DNA from: Cruorifilaria tuberocauda | Lineage: Eukaryota > Nematoda > Chromadorea > Rhabditida > Onchocercidae | Reading direction: 5' to 3' | Assembly (NCBI GenBank): GCA_013365365.1 | Contig: JABVXU010000121.1 | Coordinates: 62,001 to 126,000 of the forward strand | DNA: 64,000 nt | Shown: piece by piece, positions 41,636 through 53,767 of the stretch | Position numbering within the stretch: the first letter of the stretch is position 1 | How the letters are laid out: every line of letters starts with the position of its first letter | Position numbers and translations under genes: made by a program | The notes under the pieces: generated by a model | Seen by the model: only the letters and a program-made list of their open reading frames with translations | The model's database searches: none | What the model was told of the DNA's origin: nothing

Positions 41636-43756
41636 ATCGTCTTATACTTCATTCATTCATTCTCATCCACTAATTCATCCCTTTAACCATTCATTTATAT
41701 AACATAACCACATATACCTCAATTAATTCATATGAAAATCCAAATTTACCATTAATTCTGTAGCAGCAATTTCTCGAATAATTTTTCGGCTCTTTTCTTA
41801 CATTCCATAAAATGTTATGAATAAATGTTTTTCTCGTATATAACGCAGAAAGCAAGAAATACGCAGACGCATATATTTGAGGAAATCTTACGTAAGACCT
41901 AATCGGAGTAATTCAGCAGAATAGTTATTCCAAGTGACGTTTTAATATTATTAAAATACGGTTTAAATGTGCAGTACGGCTATTTCGTACTGCTAGAATG
42001 TCACTTATTAAGAAGCTTGAATCAATTTAATTCGAAATAATTCAGATAATAATTTCCATTGTGAAATGGCTGACTGCAATAAGATTTAATGTTACACTTA
42101 AATGAAATGCCGGGAATATAAAAAAAGTACAATTCATTGGCTAAATGTTAAATTAATAAATGTTTTGGCGGGGTAATGCCGTAAAACCATAATACTTGGG
42201 AAATGCTATATTGTAATGTTATATAACTATCGAGGATGATAAAAAATTGTTGTGTCATAATCATGAACAAATAATTATTCCGGCATTGCAATCAATTGTG
42301 CATGAAACTCCTCACGTAACTACAAAGATATATTTGTGCAAAGGAGTAGTAGTAATAAACATATGGTCAGCGCGATAAATTGTCCGGTCCAAATCACATG
42401 GACACAAAAGGAAGGATGAAGGCTAAACAAAATCCAAGGTTAAATCCATTCGTGCAAATGAAATAATAGGCTCTTAATCCTTTGGCTTTACTTCTTCAAT
42501 ACTACCAGTATTTCCATGAAAGTTATGTTCACAATTTTGTCTGATTTCACCATTAACAAAGAAAGTCTATGTAATTTAATTCTATTCAAGTCTGATCTTG
42601 CAGGAAAATTTTTTCACTGATGGAGGCATCAATCAATTTTTTCCAATTACGATTGATTACTTATCGAATTTTTGATTTTTTTCGATTCAAATTTCAGTTC
42701 ATTATATCATGAAAATATTTAAAACTTGAATTGAAATGGTAAGTAATAAACAGTTGCATATTGTAATAAAACAGTTATAAATAAGTTTTATTGAATGAAT
42801 TTGTTTAACAGTTGAACTGAAAATTTTGGAAATTTTAAAATTTGTTAAGAGATTGATGGAAAACATAAGGATTGCATTGAAATTGATACAAAGAATGATG
42901 AGAGATAAAGCAAATAAATTATCAAACGGAATTTTGAACAGAGAATGGAATTGCTTAAGCTCGCTGTTTTGAGATAACTATTTGCTTAATTGCACGATAC
43001 AACCTTAAAATACGAACTCAAAAAAAGGAATAGTTTATTACTTGAGATAAAATTGGAACTAGGTTTTAGAGAATACACATACATATGAACAATAGCTCTC
43101 ATATTCCAATTTTATAATTCAAATAATAACAGTGAAGTGGTATATTAACACTAAGTTTATTTTCATACTAAAATATTGGATATTGTAGTTATTGAAAAAT
43201 TACTTTTGGGATTTGAGATAAAATTTCTAAATATTTTAATAGCTTCATTACCATTAATTTCAAATTATATATATATTTTTTAAAGAGATCTTCTATTCTT
43301 CACTGCATTTATATTTTTAAGCATTGGTTGAATTAGCCTGCAACAAAAAGAGGCAATCAAAAAAGGCACATGTACCAAAACAGTACAATTGATATGCAAC
43401 AGGAGAATGAAATATTTTAGTAATAAAATATCAAGCACGGAACACTTTCATTAGCATTTGATCAAAATGTAAGTAACTCGAAATCATTTGCATGTTGAAT
43501 ACAAAGGCTGGTTTCGATGTTTTTCGATTCGTCAGTAAAAAAATTTTCAAAAACACCGCAACTGGAAGGAAAATTCAATCATTAAGTGAATTAAGTGATA
43601 ATTATGATTTTACCTTCAGAAATGATATATATCTGCATGTATCTACTGCCATATATATATATGAGATGGATAGATACAGTTATAAGCAACAAATCCAAAA
43701 AGAAAAACATAATGTATGTATAGAAAGATTGCTGTGGCGATCTTTATACCGATAAA
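41636..43756. other. Convergent intergenic region, cav-1 / dif-1-like carrier
   Basis: About 2.1 kb between the 3' ends of two convergent genes. Apart from the cav-1 poly(A) signal I see no coding exon or RNA gene. A short plus-strand open frame at 43492-43755 has no family features. Confidence 0.6.
41820..41825 (+). terminator. Candidate poly(A) signal for cav-1
   Basis: AATAAA lies 185 nt after the cav-1 stop, followed by a T-rich stretch, a normal arrangement for a nematode 3' end. Confidence 0.5.
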
Positions 43757-45315
43757 TTAGCTATATTTGGTTTCCAAGAATTGGAAAAAGTTTAGAGCTA
43801 ATTCGAATCCCAGAAAACAAGCAGCATTAGCTGGGAAGGCGCGCAACATTACCGGAGTGAAGCCTTTAAACAACGCTTTTGGGCCTTCTTCACGCATTAT
43901 TTCTTTAAATACACCACGTATTCCTGGTAAATGAAATTTGAAATTCGACACAAACACTTACATTAATTTTAACGGGACAAAAATTATAGACAAAGCTGCA
44001 TTAGATCGAAATTTTTTTATCAGCTGACCGTTTATAAAATGCTTGCTTTATATAAACTTTAAAATAGGGAAATTCCTAGTTATTTTTTAAGAAAAAAGCA
44101 TAGAATTCTACAAATTGACTTTTACTTGCATATCCAAGAACAAATAAGAAATCTTGGTACCTTCTGGATATTTTCCCTCTGGTGCTGTTTGTAAACGCGA
44201 CTTCAATACATCAGGTGGAATACAAATAGACCAATTAGCAATACCTGCTAAACCACCCGCCAGTAATGTTGATAATGGATTCACATTTTTGGTTGTGTTG
44301 TCTCCAGCAAACAATTTCTTGAGATATTCATAGGTGGCTAAGTAAATACCACTAGCTGGAACATCTGCGGCAACAAGCATTTGTTAATATAAAAATATTT
44401 TTTAAAAAATCCATTAATGTTTATCATAGAAGCTGGAAAAAAAGGCAACATAAAAAATAAAAATGAGGAAAGAAGAGGAAATAAACGATTTGTTCTGAGA
44501 AGAGCTTCTTCATGAATATAAAAATTGTAACCCCTGACCTCTAAGCAAAGTTGCCATTGAACCCCTATAAATACTTCTTATACCACCTTGTTTATACAAT
44601 TTCCGAAAGACATCAATTGGTCCAGTGTAATGTTCTGAAGATGAAACGGCATGCTGGACCTAAAATCGACTCGATGAATATGATGAAATACGAAAAGTCT
44701 GGAGGCAAGCCTAAGGTTAGATCCTACTCGGAAATTGCATCTTCTTGCAGAGTAACTAATATGACCTGTAACAAACATTTGATACGTTCACCAGGTACCA
44801 TAATTACAGTTGTAAAAAGACCAGCAAGACCACCCGACAACATATTTTGAACGAACGTCATTTCCTGATCCGGAGATGTTTGCTGTAACCATTTACCAAA
44901 CGAACAACTGCCAAAATAAACGGCAAACAAAGGTGTAACTCCAATAATGGGAGCACTCATACCCTAAAATATTAGTATGAAATGATCAGAAATGAGAGAT
45001 TCGCATCAATCGAAGAAGATGAACTTGAATACAACAAAGTGAATTAGAGAAAGCAACAGAATTAGCAAAAAAACAAACAAACAAAAAACCAACTTTATAT
45101 AATGCAAAAAATCCTTCTTTGACAATGGTTTGCTTGACGCAGTCCAATGTTCCTGTATATAATGGTCGAGTACCTGGCACCAGTTTTGGCATCGTTTGTA
45201 ACCGCACCTTTACGGTATCAAAAGGATGCCCCGTAGCAACGCAAAATGTACCACCAACACCACCAGCAATAAAATTCTTGAAAATCTCGTAATTTGCACT
45301 ATCTGATTTTGACAT
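43757..45315 (-). CDS. dif-1: Mitochondrial carnitine/acylcarnitine-type carrier (DIF-1 like)
   Basis: Inner mitochondrial membrane carrier of the SLC25 family, predicted to exchange carnitine and acylcarnitine for fatty-acid oxidation. Five minus-strand exons join in phase: 45094-45315, 44766-44963, 44539-44659, 44161-44364, 43757-43923, giving 303 residues, the normal carrier length. Three repeats each carry the signature P-x-[D/E]-x-x-[K/R]: [11 protein letters not shown] (residues 30-40), [11 protein letters not shown] and [11 protein letters not shown]. The second-repeat [10 protein letters not shown] and the segments [17 protein letters not shown] and [15 protein letters not shown] are typical of the CACT/DIF-1 subgroup. 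The start codon is the ATG 20-25 nt after a ttttttag acceptor near 45338-45345, consistent with trans-splicing or a 5' UTR intron. In C. elegans dif-1 is needed for embryonic tissue differentiation. Subfamily assignment is by motif memory, and exact transport specificity is inferred. Confidence 0.9.
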
Positions 45316-48300
45316 GTTGTTGTAAGAGACGAAGTCTAAAAAATAGAGTTTTTTAATTCTAAAATTCAAATTTGATTGAAATTGTAATCCAGAATATTCA
45401 TACAAGTGCGGTAATTCCATCGTAGAAGTTCATTGTTTGCAAAACACTTCAGTAGTTCTCATAATTACCATCAGTAAAAAATGGTCATAATTCATGACCA
45501 CATAACTGTTATAGTTATAGCAAAGATAAATTCACAATCTGATAAATTTAGATCTCAATTACAAATATTTCTCACTAACAGATCTCAAATCTTTCCATTT
45601 AAGATTATTCATAAAAATTCTTAATTTTCTTTCATGATAACTCTTATCACGATTGGGTAGAAAAAAATGACAATAATATTCAAAAGGCATATGAAAACGT
45701 AAGGTAAATATAAATATTTTCAACAATACTATTCATCATTGAACAATTAAATCATCAAAGTAATGAAATGCAAGAATAATAAAAGAAATATATCATTTCA
45801 ATTGTCAAATTAATCTAACAATTTTCACATTAATAAATTCATTAGTACAAAAAAAGACATTTATTTAAACATAAATTTTACACTTCTTTCTACCTTTGTA
45901 CTTTGTTCTGTGTGCTGAACATACATAAAGGAGATAAATTTTACCTTATTAAATGATAAATTTTCGGCTAAGTTTGCAACGTATGTTGATAAAATGAAAT
46001 TTTCTTTACAAAAAAGGAACAGATCAAGTTTTACAGAATAAATAATCAGTAACAATGTAGAGAAGAAAATTTTCAAAAATGACACAAACAGAAAAATTTA
46101 CACATCAGATCAGAAAATATAAAAAATAAAAAATATTCTATCACATCGACATCACCCTTTCAGCACTTTATTTTCTTAATGCAAAATTTTTTCGAGAAAT
46201 TTCGTTAATTCAAATAGAAGCATTAATGTTTATTGACCATATCAATGCTTCAAATGAATAAAAATCTTTTCACATAGTTAAGATATGGATATTGATCGCA
46301 TAATTATGCTGAAATTTGAATTTGAATGATAAAATCAATGAAATGTTTCGATCATGCTAGTTAAAGCAAAATTATATAAATTGGAAAAGAAAATATAAAA
46401 TAAAAAAGATAATATTAAAATGGAAAAAAATATAACTATGATGGAAAAGAAATGGAAAATTAGTGATTGATGTGAATATTAAGAAATACACACTGCAACA
46501 GGAAAGAAGACATCGGATTGAATGAAAAATTCATTGAGAACTATTTAAACAGATCTGATTATTAAAGATTGTATTTTGAGGAATACACTCACATTGCTTA
46601 TGTTAAAAGACAAGCGGCATTTAGCTAAAAAGTAACAAATATCCAATAAATAGTCCAATATTAATAATATCATTCAATGGAAAAACATTTTTATATTCAA
46701 ATTTAACTCCATTAATAAGAAAAGACTTGATCTTGTTGGATTTATTGATAGGAAAAGTAAAATACACAATACTTATGTCAACATTCACCTTTATTCCAAC
46801 GTTTGTGTACATTATACCTTGAGTATACTTTGAGTACACCTTGTGCATTGTTCAATGTGCCAAAAACAACTATTGTAAACAACCACAACTTGTTAAACGA
46901 ATTCGATCAATCGGCAAAGAAATTACAATTTGTGCAAATACTCCTCCAAGAAATACGAAATTGGTCACGCGCAAGTTGAACTTCAAACTACCTTGATAAC
47001 ACGTTTTAGCAAATTTATAGTGAAATAACTCCGGTAAAAACAAAGTCAAACTGACCGACAAAAAAACTTCAAATTTTCTGAAAACGCCTCATCAGTAATG
47101 CCTTAAATCACTATTTTAATCTTTCCTTTAGGAAAAGAATGTAAATCTCTTCATAGATATCTATTCATTCCTGTTTTGTCACCTGAGTACGTTTTTTTCA
47201 CGATTGGATCAATACAAAGTCATGATAGACTTCTAACTGCTACGTTTTAATTTCTTACCGAAAATTAATCCAGTGCAAATGCATACTATAATAAAACTTC
47301 ATTAAACCTATTACAAACACAATTTTACACGAAAGAACATCACAGCAATATTAAAACCATGCAAACATACTAAACATTATCACAAATTTAAATAGAACTT
47401 AATACGAATTGATACAATTGGCAACAAATTAATACAGTCAGATTTCAAAAAAAAGCTTGATGTCTTGGTAAAGACCCACTTTAGATTCCACTTTGTTTCT
47501 GATTTCGAAAGATCATTGAGAACATCGTTAAGTTTACAGCGTTAAAAACAATATTCAACCTACCGAATAATAACATTTTCAGAATAGTAACAAATAACAA
47601 ATATTTTTGAATACCACTGAAATCTTAAGTATACAAGGTACGAACTATAAGTAATGCATGTTAAATCAATTAAATAAACATTGTAAAAGACATTAAAATT
47701 TGGCTGTTTGTTATTCATTTAAATGACAGAAAAGTAATAAAACGCAATGAAGTGATGACATTAGAAGGAATACATATATTCGTATACACATTTTTTTAAA
47801 AATTAAGCTCCTTTTATTACATCGAAAAAATGAAAAAGATTTCCATCATCATTCACTGCAGGATCATTCAGGTATAATTCGGATCAACAGATAGCAATAT
47901 CTCTTGCAAATAGGAAAATTAAAAAAATGACCTAAATTCAAAACTTTCCAAAAAATATTTTGAAGTAGATGATATGGTGAGAATTATCTGTACAGAAACA
48001 AGAATGAAACAAAACACTACAAATAACCTATCGTCAGTCTGAAACGGATCTATTAGATTATTGTTTCAGCATATAAATAGCAATAACAATATATTACATA
48101 TTATTTTATTACTGCTTAATATATGAACATGTGTAACCACAAATAACTAAGTTAAAAGCAAAACAATAACTGCTTCACTGTTCTGACGACAGAGTTTTTT
48201 TTTAAACATTGCTATTTTATTTCCAAATTTTAAGATGTGAAAATAAAAACATACTTCATATTCCAAAACTGCTTGCATCTGAAGCTATAAATTTCCTGGC

Positions 48301-48412
48301 AACTTCATCGCTGTTGGCCTTCATTTTTTCAGTATGCATATCATACTGAGAAAATCAAAAGTTCTAATAATTAAAAAGACTTTAACAGACTCATTTTCAT
48401 TATCTGCTCAAA
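45316..48412. other. Intergenic region between dif-1-like carrier and cdgs-1
   Basis: About 3.1 kb holding the 5' side of the carrier and the 3' side of cdgs-1, both on the minus strand. No accepted coding exon. A minus-strand AATAAA (tttatt on plus) at 48216-48221 is a candidate cdgs-1 poly(A) signal. A short minus-strand frame at 46870-47061 is discussed in the findings. Confidence 0.55.
48216..48221 (-). terminator. Candidate poly(A) signal for cdgs-1
   Basis: AATAAA on the minus strand about 190 nt downstream of the cdgs-1 stop codon. It is assigned by motif and distance only. Confidence 0.4.
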
Positions 48413-51400
48413 TTAAGTATCAAGCAATCCTTCATGAAGAAGATGTTCACGCAAAGATTGAAATATGTAAAGTTGTTCATCTGCTGGAAGCCAAAAAATT
48501 TGTTGCAAAAGCTTTGATGGATTGGGGACTCTGAAAATGAAAAACAAAAAATATGATTAAATGCATCATATTTGTAAATACATCATATTTTTTCGAAAAT
48601 TTCAAAATTTTACTTCCTTCTAAAATCTTAGGGGAAAATTCCAAATAAGCTGCAAGAACTTGGATTCTACGCTTTCGCCTGAATTTTTTAACATGACTGC
48701 AAAAAACAATTTATGAAACTACTAACTTGATAAAGGTGTAAATGTAGACATTCACAAATGTTCCCATAAGAAGTTGACAGTCAAAGCGATCCATCAAACC
48801 ACCATGCCCGGGGATAACATCACCAAAATCCTATAGAACAGAGCATTGAATACTTCTATTAACTCTAGGAAAAATAACAGAATCGAGTGCGTCTGGAATT
48901 TGCAAAAACTAATACCTTAATTTTAAAAGCTCGTTTGAATCCACTTGCGAAAAATCCACCAAATGGTCCTAAGATAGAAGCAAAGAGGCCCATTACAATA
49001 GTATGAAACAAAAAAGGATAGATTTGAAATGTTGGAGGTCCATGCATTAGTCGTAAGATGATGGAAAACGGCCGCCCGATATTGAATTCTCTAAAAAGAT
49101 ACTTCAAATTTCAATTGTAATTTGCACTGTTTATACTTTAAATGAATATAATTTGCGCTGCCCAAAGTCTATAGCAAACCTCAGAACAAATGATGGCGGA
49201 ACAGTACAGTTGTAGTTTTCCACTGTATAATCTTCCAATGGACACACAAAAAAAGGATGATGAAGAAGGCAGTAAGAAAGCTGAAATATGGCAAATATAT
49301 GCGATCCAACAGGTGTTTTTTTATTATCATAACTTTTGAAATAAAATAGGATGATATGGAATAAAATTACATGATTTTGATTTTGAAACAATAATAATGA
49401 CAGTATGCTATACTATTGTTCGCATATTTCGCACTGTATACATTAAAAAACTACAGAGTCCGGTTTGCAATCACATTAATATTGGGAGATGAATTACAGT
49501 TAATGATTTGACTGACAGTCAGTATTCATACTTCAAAACTTTCCATGAAAATTTACATCTTTTCATGTCATTTTATGTAATATAACTCACAATTAAACCG
49601 AATGCAACAGTACTGATACCGCCGCCAATGAATCCTTCCCATGTTTTTTTTGGAGATAATTTTATTAGAGGTGTCTTTCCAAAGAAGAAACCAAATACGT
49701 AGGACATGATATCACAACAAATTACCATTGAAACGGGGACAAGAAACCTAAAATGATTTCATGGAAAAATTATATACCATAATGAGGTAACAAGTTCAGA
49801 GAACGATACTTCCAGTAAAATTTGTAAAACTAAAAACTAACCATATAAGTCCTTGAAAAATATTCTGGATAATCAGAAATGATTGTGAAACAATCAGTAA
49901 CAGCGTTACGTGCGACCAAGCGAACTGAAAAGAACAGTTACAAAAGTTATAAAAGATTTGAATCTAAGACAAGTATTTGGTAATCGAATAATAAATCGTT
50001 CATCGCCGAAACATGTTCGCTGGTTTATAATTTTGATACAAAATCAAGCAACTTTGCTGACTTAGAAGAAAAAATCAACAGTGAAGTGGGCATAGCTGAA
50101 CGCTGGGAATTATTGTGCAAGGAAAGTTTATCTTTGTATTGTTTAGTGGTTTAAATTTTCACAGTATGATAAAATAACCAGTCCGAATTTGAGAAGAAAA
50201 CAGTATAATTAAAACTTACTAGTGAGAATTGCCGCAAATAGTAACCTTTCCGTAATGACAAAACGAACCAAACGAAACCAATACAGTATAACGCGAAGCT
50301 AATCAAACGATGATGTGCCACCAAGAAGTGTAAAAACTGCTGAAAATTATGCATACTGAAGCAAACATTAAAACATGATTTCCGGAATTAAGGATGAAGA
50401 AAAGGAACCAGCACGAACAATAACCATGTATATTCCCACCCAGTATATTGATAATGATTAATGTACAACCGAGTTCATAGATCTGAATGAACATGTTCCA
50501 GAAGTTGTTGCAATAAGGAATAAAACCATTGTGCTAAAACCAATAGAGATCAAACCCACAAATTAGCCCCCCCGGAAAATGAGACCGTGATAGCAATAGA
50601 ATGAACCAAAAATCATAAATTTGTAAAAATAAGCTTGAAAAGTAACTACTGAAGAGTTTTCCCGGTAAGGCACTATTGAAAATAATCAAATATAAACGCG
50701 TACATCTTTTCTCAGCAAAATACCCCAATAGTCGATTAAGCTTTCACCGAAGAAAAAGTAGTTTGATGTTAGCAGAAAATACCATGAAAGTGCGCGAAAC
50801 CACGGTAATGAATAGAGACGATAAACAGCCAAACCGATAGTAATGATTTCATGGAAGCACCAAAACTGTATGACAAATACCTAAATACTTTTCATATTTA
50901 GTAAGCCTTCCAGTAACAGTACTTTCTGAAGTATACTATGAAGCAAATCTGACCAAAGCAATAAGCCATGTAGCTCCCATTTTGATGATTACAGCAAACA
51001 GAGAAACCATAATGATTGAAAAAATACCACGCACAATCCAATTCCGCCATCTGAAACAAAAAATAAAATATTTTTTCAGTTACTCAAATAGTTTGATCCC
51101 TCAACAAGTTTAGCGCATAAGCTTCTCTGCGGTTGACGCAGCTACAGTCAGATAAAGCCTGAATAGATCTTTCACTAATCGCCTTCTTGGTAAAAAAATA
51201 AAACAACTCCAAAATTAGCTGACTATTAAATACATACTTTGGTGGTAACGGTGAAAGAACCGGATCGATAAATGCTCCCAAATGATCAGAACCCTGCGGC
51301 AAATCCTTCGTTAACTGCGATATTCTATAAAAAATTATATCTTCTTTGAATACAAATGGAGAGAATACGATTTCACAAAGCACAACAAATGATTTAATGA

Positions 51401-51871
51401 AGCACAACATCAACACTGCATCATCTTAACGAAAGGAAAACTTACTTTTCTGTAGTTTTAATGCTGCAAATAGTTGAATTTAAAGATGAGATTTTCAACA
51501 AACAAACAATTCTTGAAATTACTAAGAAAATCATACAGCTGACATCACGAACTTCTTTCAGGAGGACTACACATTGTAAAGAATAAATATTGGCGAAGTA
51601 TAATATTGGTAGCGATTGTCTGCACAGCGAAGATTTCTAAATAAAGATTTCAAAGATAGCACGTAATATGTTAAGCTGAAATCGGCAAAGATTAGCTACA
51701 CATCTGTTACCTTTCACCATCAATGAGGCCATCTGCATCACTTTCATCTGAAGTCGCCCGAATATCCGTCTTTTGTAAGGTAAACGATATACTGCCACTG
51801 CTTGGATGATTCGTAGGATCCTTTGGATCGATTTTTCGCTGACGGAGAGAATTCCCTTCTTTGGTGTCCAT
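48413..51871 (-). CDS. cdgs-1: Phosphatidate cytidylyltransferase (CDP-diacylglycerol synthase)
   Basis: ER membrane enzyme making CDP-diacylglycerol from phosphatidate and CTP, the precursor of phosphatidylinositol and of other anionic phospholipids. Eleven minus-strand exons join in phase: 51711-51871, 51238-51324, 50954-51050, 50704-50880, 50220-50339, 49842-49924, 49591-49747, 49180-49280, 48916-49090, 48727-48830, 48413-48530, giving 459 residues, matching human CDS1/2. A charged N-terminus is followed by multiple TM segments. [14 protein letters not shown] lies centrally. The family signature [20 protein letters not shown] continues as GLMDRFD (about 377-403), with the metal-binding Asp residues present. 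The end, [13 protein letters not shown]..., is the usual C-terminal tail. The acceptor ttctag touches the ATG directly, suggesting that a trans-spliced leader would form essentially the whole 5' UTR. Confidence 0.95.
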
Positions 51872-51880
51872 CTAGAATAA
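51872..51880 (-). other. Putative trans-splice acceptor abutting the cdgs-1 ATG
   Basis: On the minus strand the sequence reads ttattctag immediately before ATGGACACC. In nematodes an acceptor this close to the start codon usually marks addition of a spliced leader. A conventional 5' UTR intron is the alternative. Confidence 0.45.
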
Positions 51881-53767
51881 GATGCGATCAAATTATTCAA
51901 CTGTCACTAACTCGTTATAACGACAACAAGAATTAATTGATAGAAGAATCATCCGTGAAATACGCGTACTTTTACTATCCGTGAAATATGTATAAAATTA
52001 TAAAATTACCCGTGAAATACGCATGAACTTACAGGACATGCCGACCTTTATACTTTTATTAAATTGGCAGAATAGCCTAGCCTGATTGGATTAGTTTGCT
52101 TTGACTTATTATCACCGTGAACACATTTACTAATACTAAAAGCCATAAATGGATATATAAAGGATAAGAATGTGCACATAAGGGAACTTGATAGGCTACA
52201 TAATAATCAGTGATCGAAAGTCATAGATGGGCCAAGATGTCCTAATACATAGCCTTGATATCCTTTTATTTTCGTGACCGAAGCAAGAATCTTACCTAAA
52301 ATGGCATCATAAAAACAATCCTTGTCTTATTATAGTACCTTCTCATGTTGTCGTCGTCCTTTGATCATCAAATAGAATTTCAGGCTCTCCACAACTTCAA
52401 TTTACTTTTCTTTTTCCTACTGCTCAATACCACTGTTATATGATGAATAAGGCAAGATGCACGGCACGTATGGTATGATGTGTCGTACGGGATCAGATTG
52501 ACTGGTTCAGTACTTAACAAAATGTTATAATGATTGACTTGAGAAAAGTATATGAAAAGCCTTCAACCACTAATCACCCCTAAATACTCTTCCTCCCCTT
52601 TTTTTAATAATACCACCATTTATGTGTATAATCCTTGAATTTTATTTTTTCAGTAAAAAAAAGAATCGACATTATTTTAGGTTAGAAACCGAGATACAAG
52701 GATATCCACCCTTAGATATTCACAATACAATACACGTAAATCAAGAGATAATAATGAAAAAAAATTTTAAACAAACAAGTGATGGAGATAAAGCATTAAT
52801 GTCCTAAAATCCTGGAAATTTAGGTTACGAAGATGTCAAGAGCAATTATTGCATCAGCAACTTTCCTCTCAAATTAGCTCCTATTTGTCAGAAAAATTCC
52901 AAAACCAAATAAGGATAAGATGAAGGCATATTAGTCGTTGATACAAGATTTGAACAAAACAGCATTCGAATCAAATTTTATAGAATATTGACTGATCTCG
53001 AAATGAAGGTATGTAACAGTAACAAGAATTTCATTTCTTAAAAACGAAAGCTTTTATCGATTTGATCAGGCAGTTCAGCCAATAGTTTATCCACAATTCG
53101 TGTCCTATCAATGAAAAATTGACATTATTTGTATCTCGTGAACTTTTTTTTCTGGCAAAAAGATCATCTCTATTTCTTTTTATCTATTCATGTCTTTAAT
53201 TTACTCAATTTTAAAATACAGGATGAAATATGAATTGTATCTTAAAGCTTAACAATATAAGCAATCTCGAAAAGCCAAGTATGAATTTCTATATAAAGCT
53301 TAAAATCACTATGATAAATTATATTACAACCTGGAAATTTTCTATGACAGCAAATAGTATTACATGATATAAATTGTACAGACTTAATGATCAGAAATGT
53401 TCTTAGGATTGTCCACTTAGCCATCAACCAAGCAAACATCCTCTGCTGTATATTTTATGAAATACAACAAAAATATTAACTTTATAAATTAGTCAAAAAG
53501 TTCATAACAAAACAAAAAAAGGAAAAGAAATAAAGTAGAGAGATGAATGCATGAGTTTGATGTTGATGAAATGAATAAATACTACGAGGTATGGGGTAGA
53601 GAGAAGACAGAGAAAGAAGGGAGAGAAGAAGGAAAGAAAAATGAAAAGAGAATGGAAGAATTCGATAGCACAGAATCGTTTGGATGAATGTTTGGACGAA
53701 GAGGATGTTGTAAAGAGATCTAAGGAAAGCTTCTCTTGGCTGCTTGTTATCCAGAAATAGTCGTCGA
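51881..53767. other. Divergent intergenic region, cdgs-1 / ric-3
   Basis: About 1.9 kb between the starts of two divergent genes. It must contain both promoters. No coding exon was accepted. A purine-rich tract at 53596-53660 lies shortly upstream of the ric-3 start. Confidence 0.55.
53596..53660. repeat. Polypurine tract upstream of ric-3
   Basis: About 65 bases almost entirely A/G (GAGA, GAAGGGAG, GAAAG units) ending roughly 110 bp before the proposed ric-3 ATG. GA-rich tracts near nematode promoters can be GAF-like sites, but no function is shown here. Confidence 0.7.

Noticed and set aside
48334..48534. Plus-strand open frame of 66 codons
   Set aside because: It is the reverse-strand shadow of the last cdgs-1 exon (48413-48530), which has clear family homology.
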